From positions 186,001-250,000 of the forward strand of contig JAIVJV010000008.1 of assembly GCA_020199835.1 (NCBI GenBank): a stretch of DNA of 64,000 bases, in the 5' to 3' direction. Both the position numbers and the translations under genes were made by a program. The DNA comes from Acidobacteriota bacterium (GTDB lineage Bacteria; Acidobacteriota; Blastocatellia; Pyrinomonadales; Pyrinomonadaceae). Shown here in pieces: positions 56,094 to 64,000 of this stretch. The first letter of the stretch is position 1; every line of letters begins with the position of its first letter. The notes beneath the pieces are model-generated. The model saw only the letters and a program-made list of their open reading frames with translations, searched no databases and was not told the origin of the DNA.

Positions 56094-58532
56094 TCATTCG
56101 TACCTCAGTGCTCTTAACGGATCGACCTTCGTTGCGCGCCATGCCGGGATGTAACAAGCGAGCAAAGCCACGAGCGCCAGCACCACCGCGGCAACGACAA
56201 ACGTGATGGGATCTTTCGCGGTCACGCCAAACAGCAAGCTCGAGATCAATCGCGTCGCCGCGTATGCACCTAACAACCCGATGCCCAAGCCGAGCACGAT
56301 TAAAAGCGAACCCTGTTTCACGATCATCAACAGCACGTCGCGCGGCTGCGCGCCGAGCGCGAGACGAATGCCAATCTCATTGGTGCGTTGGGCCACCGAA
56401 TAACTCATCACGCCGTAAAGCCCGACGATCGTCAGCACGAGCGCCACGGCTGCAAAGATCGAAAGCAGCGTAGTGTTGAAACGCGGTGAGGCGACCGATG
56501 CCGACAGGTACTCTTCCATCGTCTTCACGCCAAACAACGGCAGATCCGGATCCATCGCCGCAACTTCTTTCGTCACGCCCGAGATCAAGCTGTGTGGGTC
56601 GCCAGTGGTTTTAACCACTACCACCATCTGGCTGAACGGCACCTGCGTCTGCGGCAGGTAATAGGCGGGCATAGGTGGAGTGTTCAGCCCGCGGTTCCGC
56701 ACGTTGCCGACGACGCCGACAATCTCGCGCATCGTCGTTTGATCGCCTTCGATCGTTGAGATTCCCGGATTGATACGCCTGCCGACCGGGTCTTCACCCG
56801 GAAAGTGTTGGCGCGCAAACTCCTCCGTAATGATCGCGACTGGCGGTGAACCATACTGGTCACGGTTGTCGAACTCGCGGCCTTTGATCAGCGGGATGCC
56901 CATCGTGCGGAAGTAGCCCGCGCCCGTCATGAAGAGATCGGCGGACGGTTCATCCTTTTCCGGAACTTCGCGGCCTTCGATCTGAAAAGAGATTGAGAAG
57001 CGATCGCCGCTGAGTGGCAGCGGAGAGATCACGCTGGCGGCCTGCACGCCCGGTGAGGATTCGAGTCGCGTCATCAGGTTGCTAAAGAACTGGCCCTGCT
57101 TTACACCCTCGTACCTGTTTTCCGGGACGGACACACTGAACGTCAACACGTTTTCCGGATTGAGCCCGCTGTTGACGTTTTGCAAACGCCACAGACTCTG
57201 GAGCAGCAGACCCGCGGCCACCAGCAGCACGACCGCGATCGCCAGCTCGCCGACCGCGAGGGCGCTGCGCATGCGATTGCGCCGCGCTCCTTCGCTCGTG
57301 CCGCGTCCGCCGTCTTTCAACGACTCGACCAGTTCGGTTTTTGACGAATGGAATGCGGGAAACAGTCCAAAGATCAGTCCGGTAAGAACCGAGACACCAA
57401 ATGTAAATCCGAGCACGCGCCAGTCGATGCCGACCTTAACCGCACGCGGAATGTCGTCCTTGCCGAGCGCAATTAGGAGATCGGACCACCAGACCGCGAG
57501 CAGCAACCCGACTGCTCCGCCAACGAGCGACAGCAGCACACTCTCTGTCAGCAACTGCCGGATCACGCGCAGCCGGCTCGCTCCTAACGCAGCGCGAATG
57601 GCCATCTCTTTGTGACGGCCAGTCGCGCGGGCCAACAGCAAGTTCGCCACGTTCGCGCAGGCGATTAAAAGCACGCATGCCACGGCGCCCAACAAGATCA
57701 ACAACGCCGGGCGAACGTCGCCCACCAACGCCGACAGCGCGGATTCAAGTCTCAGCCCTTTATGGGTGTTCGTGTCGGGATACTGTTTCTCCAGCCGTGC
57801 GGCGATCGCGTTCAACTCACTCTGCGCCTGCTCCGGAGTACCGTTTGCTTTCAGCCGTCCAATCACTTGCAGGAAATGCGCGCCGCGTTGCGCGGTGACG
57901 GGACTCTTGCCGGACGCGTCGCCGGCAATCGTGGTCCATAGTTCGACCGGTTCGTTCTGAATGGGAAACTCAAACGACGCCGGCATCACGCCGATAATGG
58001 TGTAACTGCCGCCGTTCAGTGTGATCGACTGGTTCAGGATTGACGCATCGGAGTTGAAACGTTTTTCAAAGAGCTGTTGGCTCAGAACGATGACGCGGTT
58101 ACCGGGTCGGTCTTCCTGCGGCAGAAACGTGCGGCCGAGTATCGGCGCGACGCCCAGGAGGGGAAAAAGATCGGCAGTTACGACCGCGCCCTGCAAGCGC
58201 ACCGGCTCGCCGCGGCCGGTCATCACGAAGTCGCTGCTGTGATAAGCAGCCACCCGCTCGAAAGCCGTGTTCTGTGTTTGCAGGTCGAAAAAGTTTGGAT
58301 AGGAATGAGAGCCACGCAAACGGCCACGCTGCAAATTTGTATCAAACAGCGCAACCAGCGTATCGGGATTCGGAAACGGCAGCGGCCGCAACAGCACTGC
58401 ATTAACGACGCTGAAGATAGCGGTGTTTGCGCCGATGCCGAGCGCGAGCGCGATTGTGGCAACGATGCTCATGCTCGGTGACTTGAGCAACATGCGGACA
58501 CCAAACCGTATGTCTTGAATTATGGTTTCCAT
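56094..58532 (-). CDS. ADOP permease J
   Basis: An 812-residue double permease. After the first helix it reads SHSYPNFFDLQTQNTAFERVAAYHS, a hybrid of the two subfamily signatures. Half 1 core: [32 protein letters not shown]; half 2: [20 protein letters not shown]. The tail WRATKVDPLRALRYE shares the Trp with gene I. AGAGGGG lies before the ATG in the 15-nt gap after gene K. Confidence 0.9.
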   Translation of the reverse strand: METIIQDIRFGVRMLLKSPSMSIVATIALALGIGANTAIFSVVNAVLLRPLPFPNPDTLVALFDTNLQRGRLRGSHSYPNFFDLQTQNTAFERVAAYHSSDFVMTGRGEPVRLQGAVVTADLFPLLGVAPILGRTFLPQEDRPGNRVIVLSQQLFEKRFNSDASILNQSITLNGGSYTIIGVMPASFEFPIQNEPVELWTTIAGDASGKSPVTAQRGAHFLQVIGRLKANGTPEQAQSELNAIAARLEKQYPDTNTHKGLRLESALSALVGDVRPALLILLGAVACVLLIACANVANLLLARATGRHKEMAIRAALGASRLRVIRQLLTESVLLSLVGGAVGLLLAVWWSDLLIALGKDDIPRAVKVGIDWRVLGFTFGVSVLTGLIFGLFPAFHSSKTELVESLKDGGRGTSEGARRNRMRSALAVGELAIAVVLLVAAGLLLQSLWRLQNVNSGLNPENVLTFSVSVPENRYEGVKQGQFFSNLMTRLESSPGVQAASVISPLPLSGDRFSISFQIEGREVPEKDEPSADLFMTGAGYFRTMGIPLIKGREFDNRDQYGSPPVAIITEEFARQHFPGEDPVGRRINPGISTIEGDQTTMREIVGVVGNVRNRGLNTPPMPAYYLPQTQVPFSQMVVVVKTTGDPHSLISGVTKEVAAMDPDLPLFGVKTMEEYLSASVASPRFNTTLLSIFAAVALVLTIVGLYGVMSYSVAQRTNEIGIRLALGAQPRDVLLMIVKQGSLLIVLGLGIGLLGAYAATRLISSLLFGVTAKDPITFVVAAVVLALVALLACYIPAWRATKVDPLRALRYE

Positions 58533-58547
58533 GGCCCTTTTCCCCTC

Positions 58548-61022
58548 TTACTCGTACCTAAGCGCCACCAACGGATCCACTCGTGTCGCTCTCCTCGCGG
58601 GAATCCAACACGCAACCAACGCCACCACGATCAACCCGACTGATACAACCACGAGCGTTGTGACGTTGTTAGCCGTAACGCCAAACAACAACGATTCCAG
58701 CACACGCGAGAACGCGATCGACGCGCCCACACCAATCAACACGCCCACACCGATCAGCACCACGCCGCGAATCATGATCAACTTGAACACGTCGCGCCGT
58801 TGTGCGCCCAACGCCACGCGGATTCCAATCTCACGCGTGCGCCTTGCAACCGAGAACGTCAGCACACCATAGATCCCGAGCGCCGTAAGCAACATCGCCA
58901 ACAGACCGAACGCCGACGACAACCACGTCACCATTCGTTCCTGGACCAGCGATTCTTCAATCTCGAGCGAAAGCGTCTTCACGTCGTAGAGCGGCAGATG
59001 CGGATCGAGCGATTTCAACTTCTCCCGTAACGCTTCGGCTACGATTTGCGGTTCGGTTTGGGTTTTCACGTGCAGAGTGAGGCTTGTAAGAACCGTTTCC
59101 TGCGCCGCCGGAAGATAAAAATGTCGCCGGATGTCCTGGCGCAGGTTTACGTACTGCGCGTCCTTCACGATCCCGACTATCGTGATGTCCGGAACCTTGT
59201 CCAGACCGATCCGTTTACCGAGCGCGTCAGTCGAGCCGAAGTAGTGCTTCGCCATCTTCTCGTTGATGATGGCCACCTTCGGACTTCCCTGGCGATCCTC
59301 ATCGGTGAAATCGCGTCCGGCTACGAGCGGGATCTCAAGGGTTTTGAAATACGCGGGCGAAACAACAGTCACGTCCCCAACCATTCTTTCCCCCTCGCGC
59401 GGCGTGTAACCTTCAACCGAAATCACGTTTTGATCCCAGCCGCCGGAGATCGGCGAGTCAGAAGCAAGACTTGCGGATTTCACGCCGGGCAACGCACGCG
59501 TCTGCGTGAGCAGGTCGTTGTGAAAGTTTGCGGTGCGTTCCGGTGTGTAGCCGTTGAGGGCGGGATTGATGCTCGCGAGCAGAACGTTCTCTTTGTTGAA
59601 ACCGGTATCGACTGCGCGCAGATTTTGCAGCGACTTCACCAGCAATGCAGCCGTCACGAGCAGCGGCAGCGAGAGCGCAACCTGGACCAGGATTAATGCG
59701 CTACGCAAACTCACAAGCCGTCCGGCCGAAGTGAAACTGCGCGACTCAAGACGTAATCCCGGCGCAAACACCTGTCGCGCCGCTTGAATCGCCGGCGCGA
59801 GGCTAAACGCGATGCCGAGCAGGATCGCGACGCCAAAGATGAACAGGTACAACCGCCAGTTGAAAGAGCCGTTGAGGTTGGGACGGAAATCCGGCGGGAT
59901 GAAAGCCATCAGCGCGGCTTTCATCCACAGCGCGGCGATCACGCCAAGCGCGCCGCCGAATACCGCGAGTACGATTCCTTCCGTCAACCACTGCCGCAAC
60001 AGACGCAAACGTCCTGCGCCTAAGGCGAGCCGTACGGCGATCTCCTGCGCGCGCACTGTTGCGCGGGCCATCATCAAGTTCGCGAGGTTCGCACAAAGAA
60101 TCAGGAGCACCGCGCACGTTGCGCCAAACAGCAACCACAGCGAAGTCTTGAGTTCCGTTTGCAGGTGACGAAATCCCTGGTCACCGGGTATCACTGCGAT
60201 CTTCTGCGCCAGAAACTGTTCGCGCTCAAATGCGCTAAGGCTCGACGGCAACTGTTGAGCTTCCGCTTCGCGGACCTGTCGATAGAGAACGTTTACCGAC
60301 GCTTGCGCCTGTTCCGCGCTGACGTCGGACTTGCGCCGCGCCATCAGCGTCAGCCATTGATGACGCCAACTCTGCAAACGTGTCGGCGGGAGCGGGTTGA
60401 AAACGGGAGTCATCATCAACGGCACGCGTATGTCCGGATTGTTTGAGAGACTCACACCGTAGAATCCGGGAGGAGTGACGCCGATGACAGTCAGCGGATA
60501 TTCGTTTACGAGGATCGTTTTGCCGATCAGGTTCGGATCTTTGTTGAACCGGCTTTCCCAAAAACGATAACTCAGCACCGCGACCGGATGCGCCTTCGGA
60601 GTCCAATCGTCGTCCTGACTGAAGAGTCGTCCGGCCCACGGACGAACGCCGAGCACTTCGAAGAAGTTGCCGCTTACCAGCTCGCCACGCACGCGTTCAG
60701 TTTGTTCACCGTAGCTGACGTTCATCTGGGCGCTGCCGCGTGCGAGTACTCCCGAGAACACATCGTTTCGGTCCCGCAGGCTCTGATACATCGGATACGA
60801 GAAGGAGTTGTCGATACGTGTTTCCCCCTTCGAGTCGAATGACGACAACACCGCGAGCTGCTCGGGGTTCGCGACGGGCAGAGTCTGTAACAACACGCGA
60901 TCCGTGAGTGAAAAGATCGCGGCGTTAGCGCCGATGCCGAGTGCGAGCGTGAACACCACCACGCAAGCAAAACCCGGGTTCTTCGCGAGCATGCGCAACG
61001 CGTACCGAACATCCGTGAGCAT
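58548..61022 (-). CDS. ADOP permease K
   Basis: An 824-residue double permease of the second subfamily: FSYPMYQSLRDRNDVFSGVLARG, then IGVTPPGFYGVSLSNNPDIRVP. Half 1 core CANLANLMMARATVRAQEIAVRLALGA; half 2 RRTREIGIRVALGAQRRDVF, with Arg in place of the usual Gln. Its Shine-Dalgarno (AAGGAGGAC) is formed by the last three codons of gene L, whose stop is 4 nt before this ATG. Confidence 0.9.
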   Translation of the reverse strand: MLTDVRYALRMLAKNPGFACVVVFTLALGIGANAAIFSLTDRVLLQTLPVANPEQLAVLSSFDSKGETRIDNSFSYPMYQSLRDRNDVFSGVLARGSAQMNVSYGEQTERVRGELVSGNFFEVLGVRPWAGRLFSQDDDWTPKAHPVAVLSYRFWESRFNKDPNLIGKTILVNEYPLTVIGVTPPGFYGVSLSNNPDIRVPLMMTPVFNPLPPTRLQSWRHQWLTLMARRKSDVSAEQAQASVNVLYRQVREAEAQQLPSSLSAFEREQFLAQKIAVIPGDQGFRHLQTELKTSLWLLFGATCAVLLILCANLANLMMARATVRAQEIAVRLALGAGRLRLLRQWLTEGIVLAVFGGALGVIAALWMKAALMAFIPPDFRPNLNGSFNWRLYLFIFGVAILLGIAFSLAPAIQAARQVFAPGLRLESRSFTSAGRLVSLRSALILVQVALSLPLLVTAALLVKSLQNLRAVDTGFNKENVLLASINPALNGYTPERTANFHNDLLTQTRALPGVKSASLASDSPISGGWDQNVISVEGYTPREGERMVGDVTVVSPAYFKTLEIPLVAGRDFTDEDRQGSPKVAIINEKMAKHYFGSTDALGKRIGLDKVPDITIVGIVKDAQYVNLRQDIRRHFYLPAAQETVLTSLTLHVKTQTEPQIVAEALREKLKSLDPHLPLYDVKTLSLEIEESLVQERMVTWLSSAFGLLAMLLTALGIYGVLTFSVARRTREIGIRVALGAQRRDVFKLIMIRGVVLIGVGVLIGVGASIAFSRVLESLLFGVTANNVTTLVVVSVGLIVVALVACWIPARRATRVDPLVALRYE

Positions 61023-61026
61023 CCGT

Positions 61027-63444
61027 CTAGTCCTCCTTCAACGCGACAAGTGGATCGACTTTCGTAGCGCGACGCGCGGGCGTGTAACACGCCACCACCG
61101 AAACGATCACCAGCAGCACTGGAATCGCCGTAAACACAAATGGATCGGTTGCACTGACTTCAAATAAAAGACTTCGGATCGTTCGCGTAAGCGCAAGCGC
61201 GCCCGCGAGACCGACCACGACACCCGCTGCCGTCAGCAATAGTCCCTGTCGCAACACGCTGCGCCGCAACGCGCCGGGTTGCGCGCCAAGCGCGAGCCGG
61301 ATACCGAACTCTTTCGTGCGGCTGCCGACGTAGAGCGACATCGTGCTGTAAATGCCGACTGCCGCGAGCAGCAACGCGAGCACTGCAAAGCCGGTCAACA
61401 GAATGTTCGTCAACCGTTGCGTGCTGAGCGTGTCGCCAATGAGCTCGGTTATCGGTCGCACGCGGTACAAAGGCATGTCCGGGTCAACTTGTTTTATGGC
61501 GGCGCGGAAAGTGGAAAACGCTGCGGCGGGTGGTCCATCAGTGCGCACGATAAACGACGCCCGCGGCGCGGGCGCCTGGGCCAGCGCCATGTAAATGTGT
61601 GGTGTCTTTTCTTCGCTAAGGCTCGCCTGCTTGATGCCGCCGACAACGCCGACGATCGTCATCCAGTCGCGATCGCCCGTCGTCTGGATTCGCCGGCCGA
61701 TCGCATCGTTCGCGGGCCAGTAACGACGCGCCAGCGTTTCGTCGATGATGGCTACGCGCGGCGTGTTGCTGTCATCCGTATGCTGGAAGTCGCGGCCTTG
61801 CCGCAGGGGAATGCCGAGCGCGTCGAACGTGCCGGGAGTGACGCTCACTATGTCTGCTTGTTCACTTTCCGAAACGTTGCTGCCTTCGGGAACTTCCTGT
61901 CCCTCGACGATGAAACCGTCGGAGTTTCCGCCTTCCCCAAAAGGCAGGTTCGTAGTAAGACCAGCCGCTTTGATTCCCGGTGAGTTTTTGAGCTGCTCGA
62001 GGGCGCTGTTGTAAAAACGCAACGCCTGCTCTTCGTTTTCATACTTCGCGCGCGGCAGCGTCGCGACCATCGTCAATGTGTGCTCCGGCTCGAAGCCTAG
62101 ATCAACCGACTCAAGGCGTTGAAAACTCTTCAACAACAGTCCCGCGCCGATCAGCAAGACGAGTGAGAGGGCAAACTGCACGGCAACGAGCGCGGAGTTC
62201 AAACGCCGGTGGCTCACGCTGCCACGCGCGCCGTCGCGTAAACCTGTCGAGACGCCCGCCGCGTGCGCACGCAAAGCAGGCACGACACCGAACAACAATC
62301 CCGTCAACACTGCGAGCCCTGCGGTGAAAGCGAGCACGCTTCCACTCAAATGAACTTCATCGATGCGCGCGATTCCCGCAATCGGCAGCTTGGCGAGCAG
62401 TTGAATGCCGTAAGCGGCGAGCGCCACGCCCGCGAGCGCGCCGAAGGTCGAAAGCAACACGCTTTCGGTCAGCAGTTGACGCAGCAATCTTCCGCGCGTT
62501 GCGCCGAGCGCGACGCGCACGACCATCTCGCGCGTTCGCGCGGTCGCTCGCGCTAACAAGAGATTCGCGACGTTTGCGCACGCGATCAGCAGCACGAGCG
62601 CCACCGCGCAGAGCAACACGAGCAATGGTTTCTGAGTCCTGCCGACCATCGCTTCTTTCAGCGGCGTGACGATCGTTAGTGGTCCATTGCCTTCGCTCAA
62701 GCCAACGGCTTCGCTGAGGTTTGGGTTCGTTCTGCCGAAATTCTGAAGAATCTCAGTCGTGTGAACCTGCGCCCGAGTTGGAGGAACGTCGGGTTTGAGC
62801 CGGCCGACGACTTGAAACAAATAAGGCGCAAGTCGCTTCGCATCGAAAGCGAGCGGCACCCAGAGATCGATCTCCGCGCGCGGAAACTTGAAGTTCGCCG
62901 GCATCACACCGACGATCTGCACCGGCGTCTGGTTCAGCTTGAGCGTTCGGCCCACCACGTTTCGATCGGCGGCGAAGCGTCGCTGCCAGAGCCCGAAACT
63001 GATCACGCAGACATCGTTGCGGCCCGCCGTGTCTTCGCCTTCCTGAAACGTGCGGCCGAGTATTGGATTGACGCCGAGTACTTTGAAGAAATCCGCGGTG
63101 ACGTTCGAGACCGGCAAACGTTCCGGTTCGCCGTCGCCAGTGAGATTGATCCCGCCCGAAGTGTAAATCGCCATCGCTTCAAACGACCGATTCTGTTCGC
63201 GATAGGCCGCGAAATTTGCTTGCGAAACGCCCCAGGTTGCGAGACCGAGTTTCGGACTCGCCTGAATCACGCGCACTAACTGATCGGAGTCGCGATACGG
63301 CAGCGGCTTCAGCAGAATGCTATTGACGAGACTGAAGATCGCGGTGTTCGCACCGATGCCTAACGCAAGCGTGACCAGAGCCACAAATGTGAATCCAGGA
63401 TTTTTCGCGAACAACCGCAGCGCGAAACGTAAATCGTTTTTCAT
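61027..63444 (-). CDS. ADOP permease L
   Basis: An 805-residue double permease of the first subfamily (NFAAYREQNRSFEAMAIYTSGG). Half 1 core [32 protein letters not shown]; half 2 [21 protein letters not shown], the most divergent half 2 in the array (the flanking MSLYVGSRT replaces SYSVAQRT). It alone ends VALKED instead of ALRYE or ALRNE; these final codons double as the ribosome binding site of gene K. A 15-nt gap separates it from gene M. Confidence 0.9.
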   Translation of the reverse strand: MKNDLRFALRLFAKNPGFTFVALVTLALGIGANTAIFSLVNSILLKPLPYRDSDQLVRVIQASPKLGLATWGVSQANFAAYREQNRSFEAMAIYTSGGINLTGDGEPERLPVSNVTADFFKVLGVNPILGRTFQEGEDTAGRNDVCVISFGLWQRRFAADRNVVGRTLKLNQTPVQIVGVMPANFKFPRAEIDLWVPLAFDAKRLAPYLFQVVGRLKPDVPPTRAQVHTTEILQNFGRTNPNLSEAVGLSEGNGPLTIVTPLKEAMVGRTQKPLLVLLCAVALVLLIACANVANLLLARATARTREMVVRVALGATRGRLLRQLLTESVLLSTFGALAGVALAAYGIQLLAKLPIAGIARIDEVHLSGSVLAFTAGLAVLTGLLFGVVPALRAHAAGVSTGLRDGARGSVSHRRLNSALVAVQFALSLVLLIGAGLLLKSFQRLESVDLGFEPEHTLTMVATLPRAKYENEEQALRFYNSALEQLKNSPGIKAAGLTTNLPFGEGGNSDGFIVEGQEVPEGSNVSESEQADIVSVTPGTFDALGIPLRQGRDFQHTDDSNTPRVAIIDETLARRYWPANDAIGRRIQTTGDRDWMTIVGVVGGIKQASLSEEKTPHIYMALAQAPAPRASFIVRTDGPPAAAFSTFRAAIKQVDPDMPLYRVRPITELIGDTLSTQRLTNILLTGFAVLALLLAAVGIYSTMSLYVGSRTKEFGIRLALGAQPGALRRSVLRQGLLLTAAGVVVGLAGALALTRTIRSLLFEVSATDPFVFTAIPVLLVIVSVVACYTPARRATKVDPLVALKED

Positions 63445-63459
63445 GTGTGATCTCTGGTT

Positions 63460-64000
63460 CTACTCGTACCGAAGCGCCACCAACGGATCGACTTTGGTCG
63501 CTCGTCGCGCTGGTACGTAACAAGCCAGCAACGCAACCACGACCAGCAACGCGCCGACACTGATGAACGTCACCGTGTCAGTCGCTGTAACTCCGAAAAG
63601 CATGTCGGTCATCACGCGTGTCGCCGCGAGACCAACTCCCATCCCTACCAGCAAGCCGGCGATCGTGAGCGCCATTCCCTGCCGGATTACGAGTCTCAAC
63701 ACGTCGCGCGGCTGCGCGCCTAAAGCCATGCGCACGCCGATCTCGTGAGTGCCTTGGGCCACTGCGTAAGAGATCACGCCGTACAACCCGACGCACGCGA
63801 GCAAGAGCGCGAGCGTCGCAAATAACGCCAGCAGCAACATCTGAAAGCGCTCGCGCGAGACTGCCGCTGCGAACACCTGGTCCATCGTGCGTACGTTCGA
63901 GACCGGCTGGTCCTTGTCCACCGCCCAAACAGCTTCACGCACCGCGCCAGCGAGCGCGGCTGAGTCTCCATTCACACGCACCACCAGATCGCGCGGCGCA
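63460..64000 (-). CDS. ADOP permease M (5' part beyond window)
   Basis: The C-terminal ~179 residues of another double permease; the frame is open to the right edge. Visible parts are the end of the second periplasmic domain (VVRVNGDSAALAGAVREAVWAVDKDQPVSNVRTMDQVFA) and the last three helices with QGTHEIGVRMALGAQPRDVLRL, where Gly replaces the usual Arg. The tail is consensus [15 protein letters not shown]. The GTG at 63984 is not a real start. The array therefore continues beyond this window and its promoter is not visible. Confidence 0.88.
   Translation of the reverse strand, partial: APRDLVVRVNGDSAALAGAVREAVWAVDKDQPVSNVRTMDQVFAAAVSRERFQMLLLALFATLALLLACVGLYGVISYAVAQGTHEIGVRMALGAQPRDVLRLVIRQGMALTIAGLLVGMGVGLAATRVMTDMLFGVTATDTVTFISVGALLVVVALLACYVPARRATKVDPLVALRYE

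Noticed and set aside
33533-64000. ABC ATPase or HlyD-type fusion protein hidden in the array
   Set aside because: No Walker A/LSGGQ pair or lipoyl-like fusion protein is readable in any frame; all long minus-strand frames are permeases.

Overview
The window looks like a chromosomal segment from an Acidobacteriota bacterium. The main reason is a tandem array of ADOP proteins (acidobacterial duplicated orphan permease, two MacB/FtsX halves each, no ATPase nearby). A tricorn-type peptidase, abundant secreted proteins, GC-rich coding sequence and GTG/TTG starts fit this. The Blastocatellia are my best guess for the class, as inference only. I see no tRNA, rRNA, CRISPR array, prophage or insertion sequence.

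1-6.1 kb: a universal stress protein runs off the left edge. Its leader carries what reads as a complete yybP-ykoY (Mn2+) riboswitch with its own promoter and terminator. Next come a secreted DUF3616-type protein and a tight three-gene unit (secreted phosphatase, K+ channel, DUF2236/MpaB-like protein). They are followed by a secreted Het-C/zinc phospholipase-like protein and a toxin-antitoxin pair whose toxin is truncated. 6.3-21.8 kb: mostly single housekeeping or accessory genes: EthA-like Baeyer-Villiger monooxygenase, a stand-alone receiver protein with a probably leaderless mRNA, a methyltransferase, a tricorn-type S41 protease, a TPR protein, and a di-heme cytochrome divergent from a SufR-like regulator with an inverted repeat between them. 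Then an AlkB-like dioxygenase, a PQQ-type propeller, a frameshifted alpha/beta hydrolase, an unknown anchored protein and SodC.

21.9-30.7 kb: a pentose/glycan operon: xylulokinase, sugar-binding lipoprotein, two-domain ABC ATPase, permease, secreted mutarotase and secreted GH3 glycosidase. The GH3 enzyme would release sugar, the ABC system import it and XylB phosphorylate it. The xylose isomerase expected here survives only as a frameshifted C-terminal remnant. The xylB start lies in two mutually exclusive 10-bp hairpins.

30.7-64.0 kb: all on the minus strand. Twelve complete ADOP permeases, one deletion relic and one permease cut by the right edge are packed head to tail, many with gaps of 1-15 nt. 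At the 3' end they are followed by an NtrC-type sigma54 activator and an NtrY-like histidine kinase. No ABC ATPase or membrane-fusion protein is encoded in the array. Larger gaps hold short palindromes. This single-strand array with its own two-component system is the most unusual large structure of the window.
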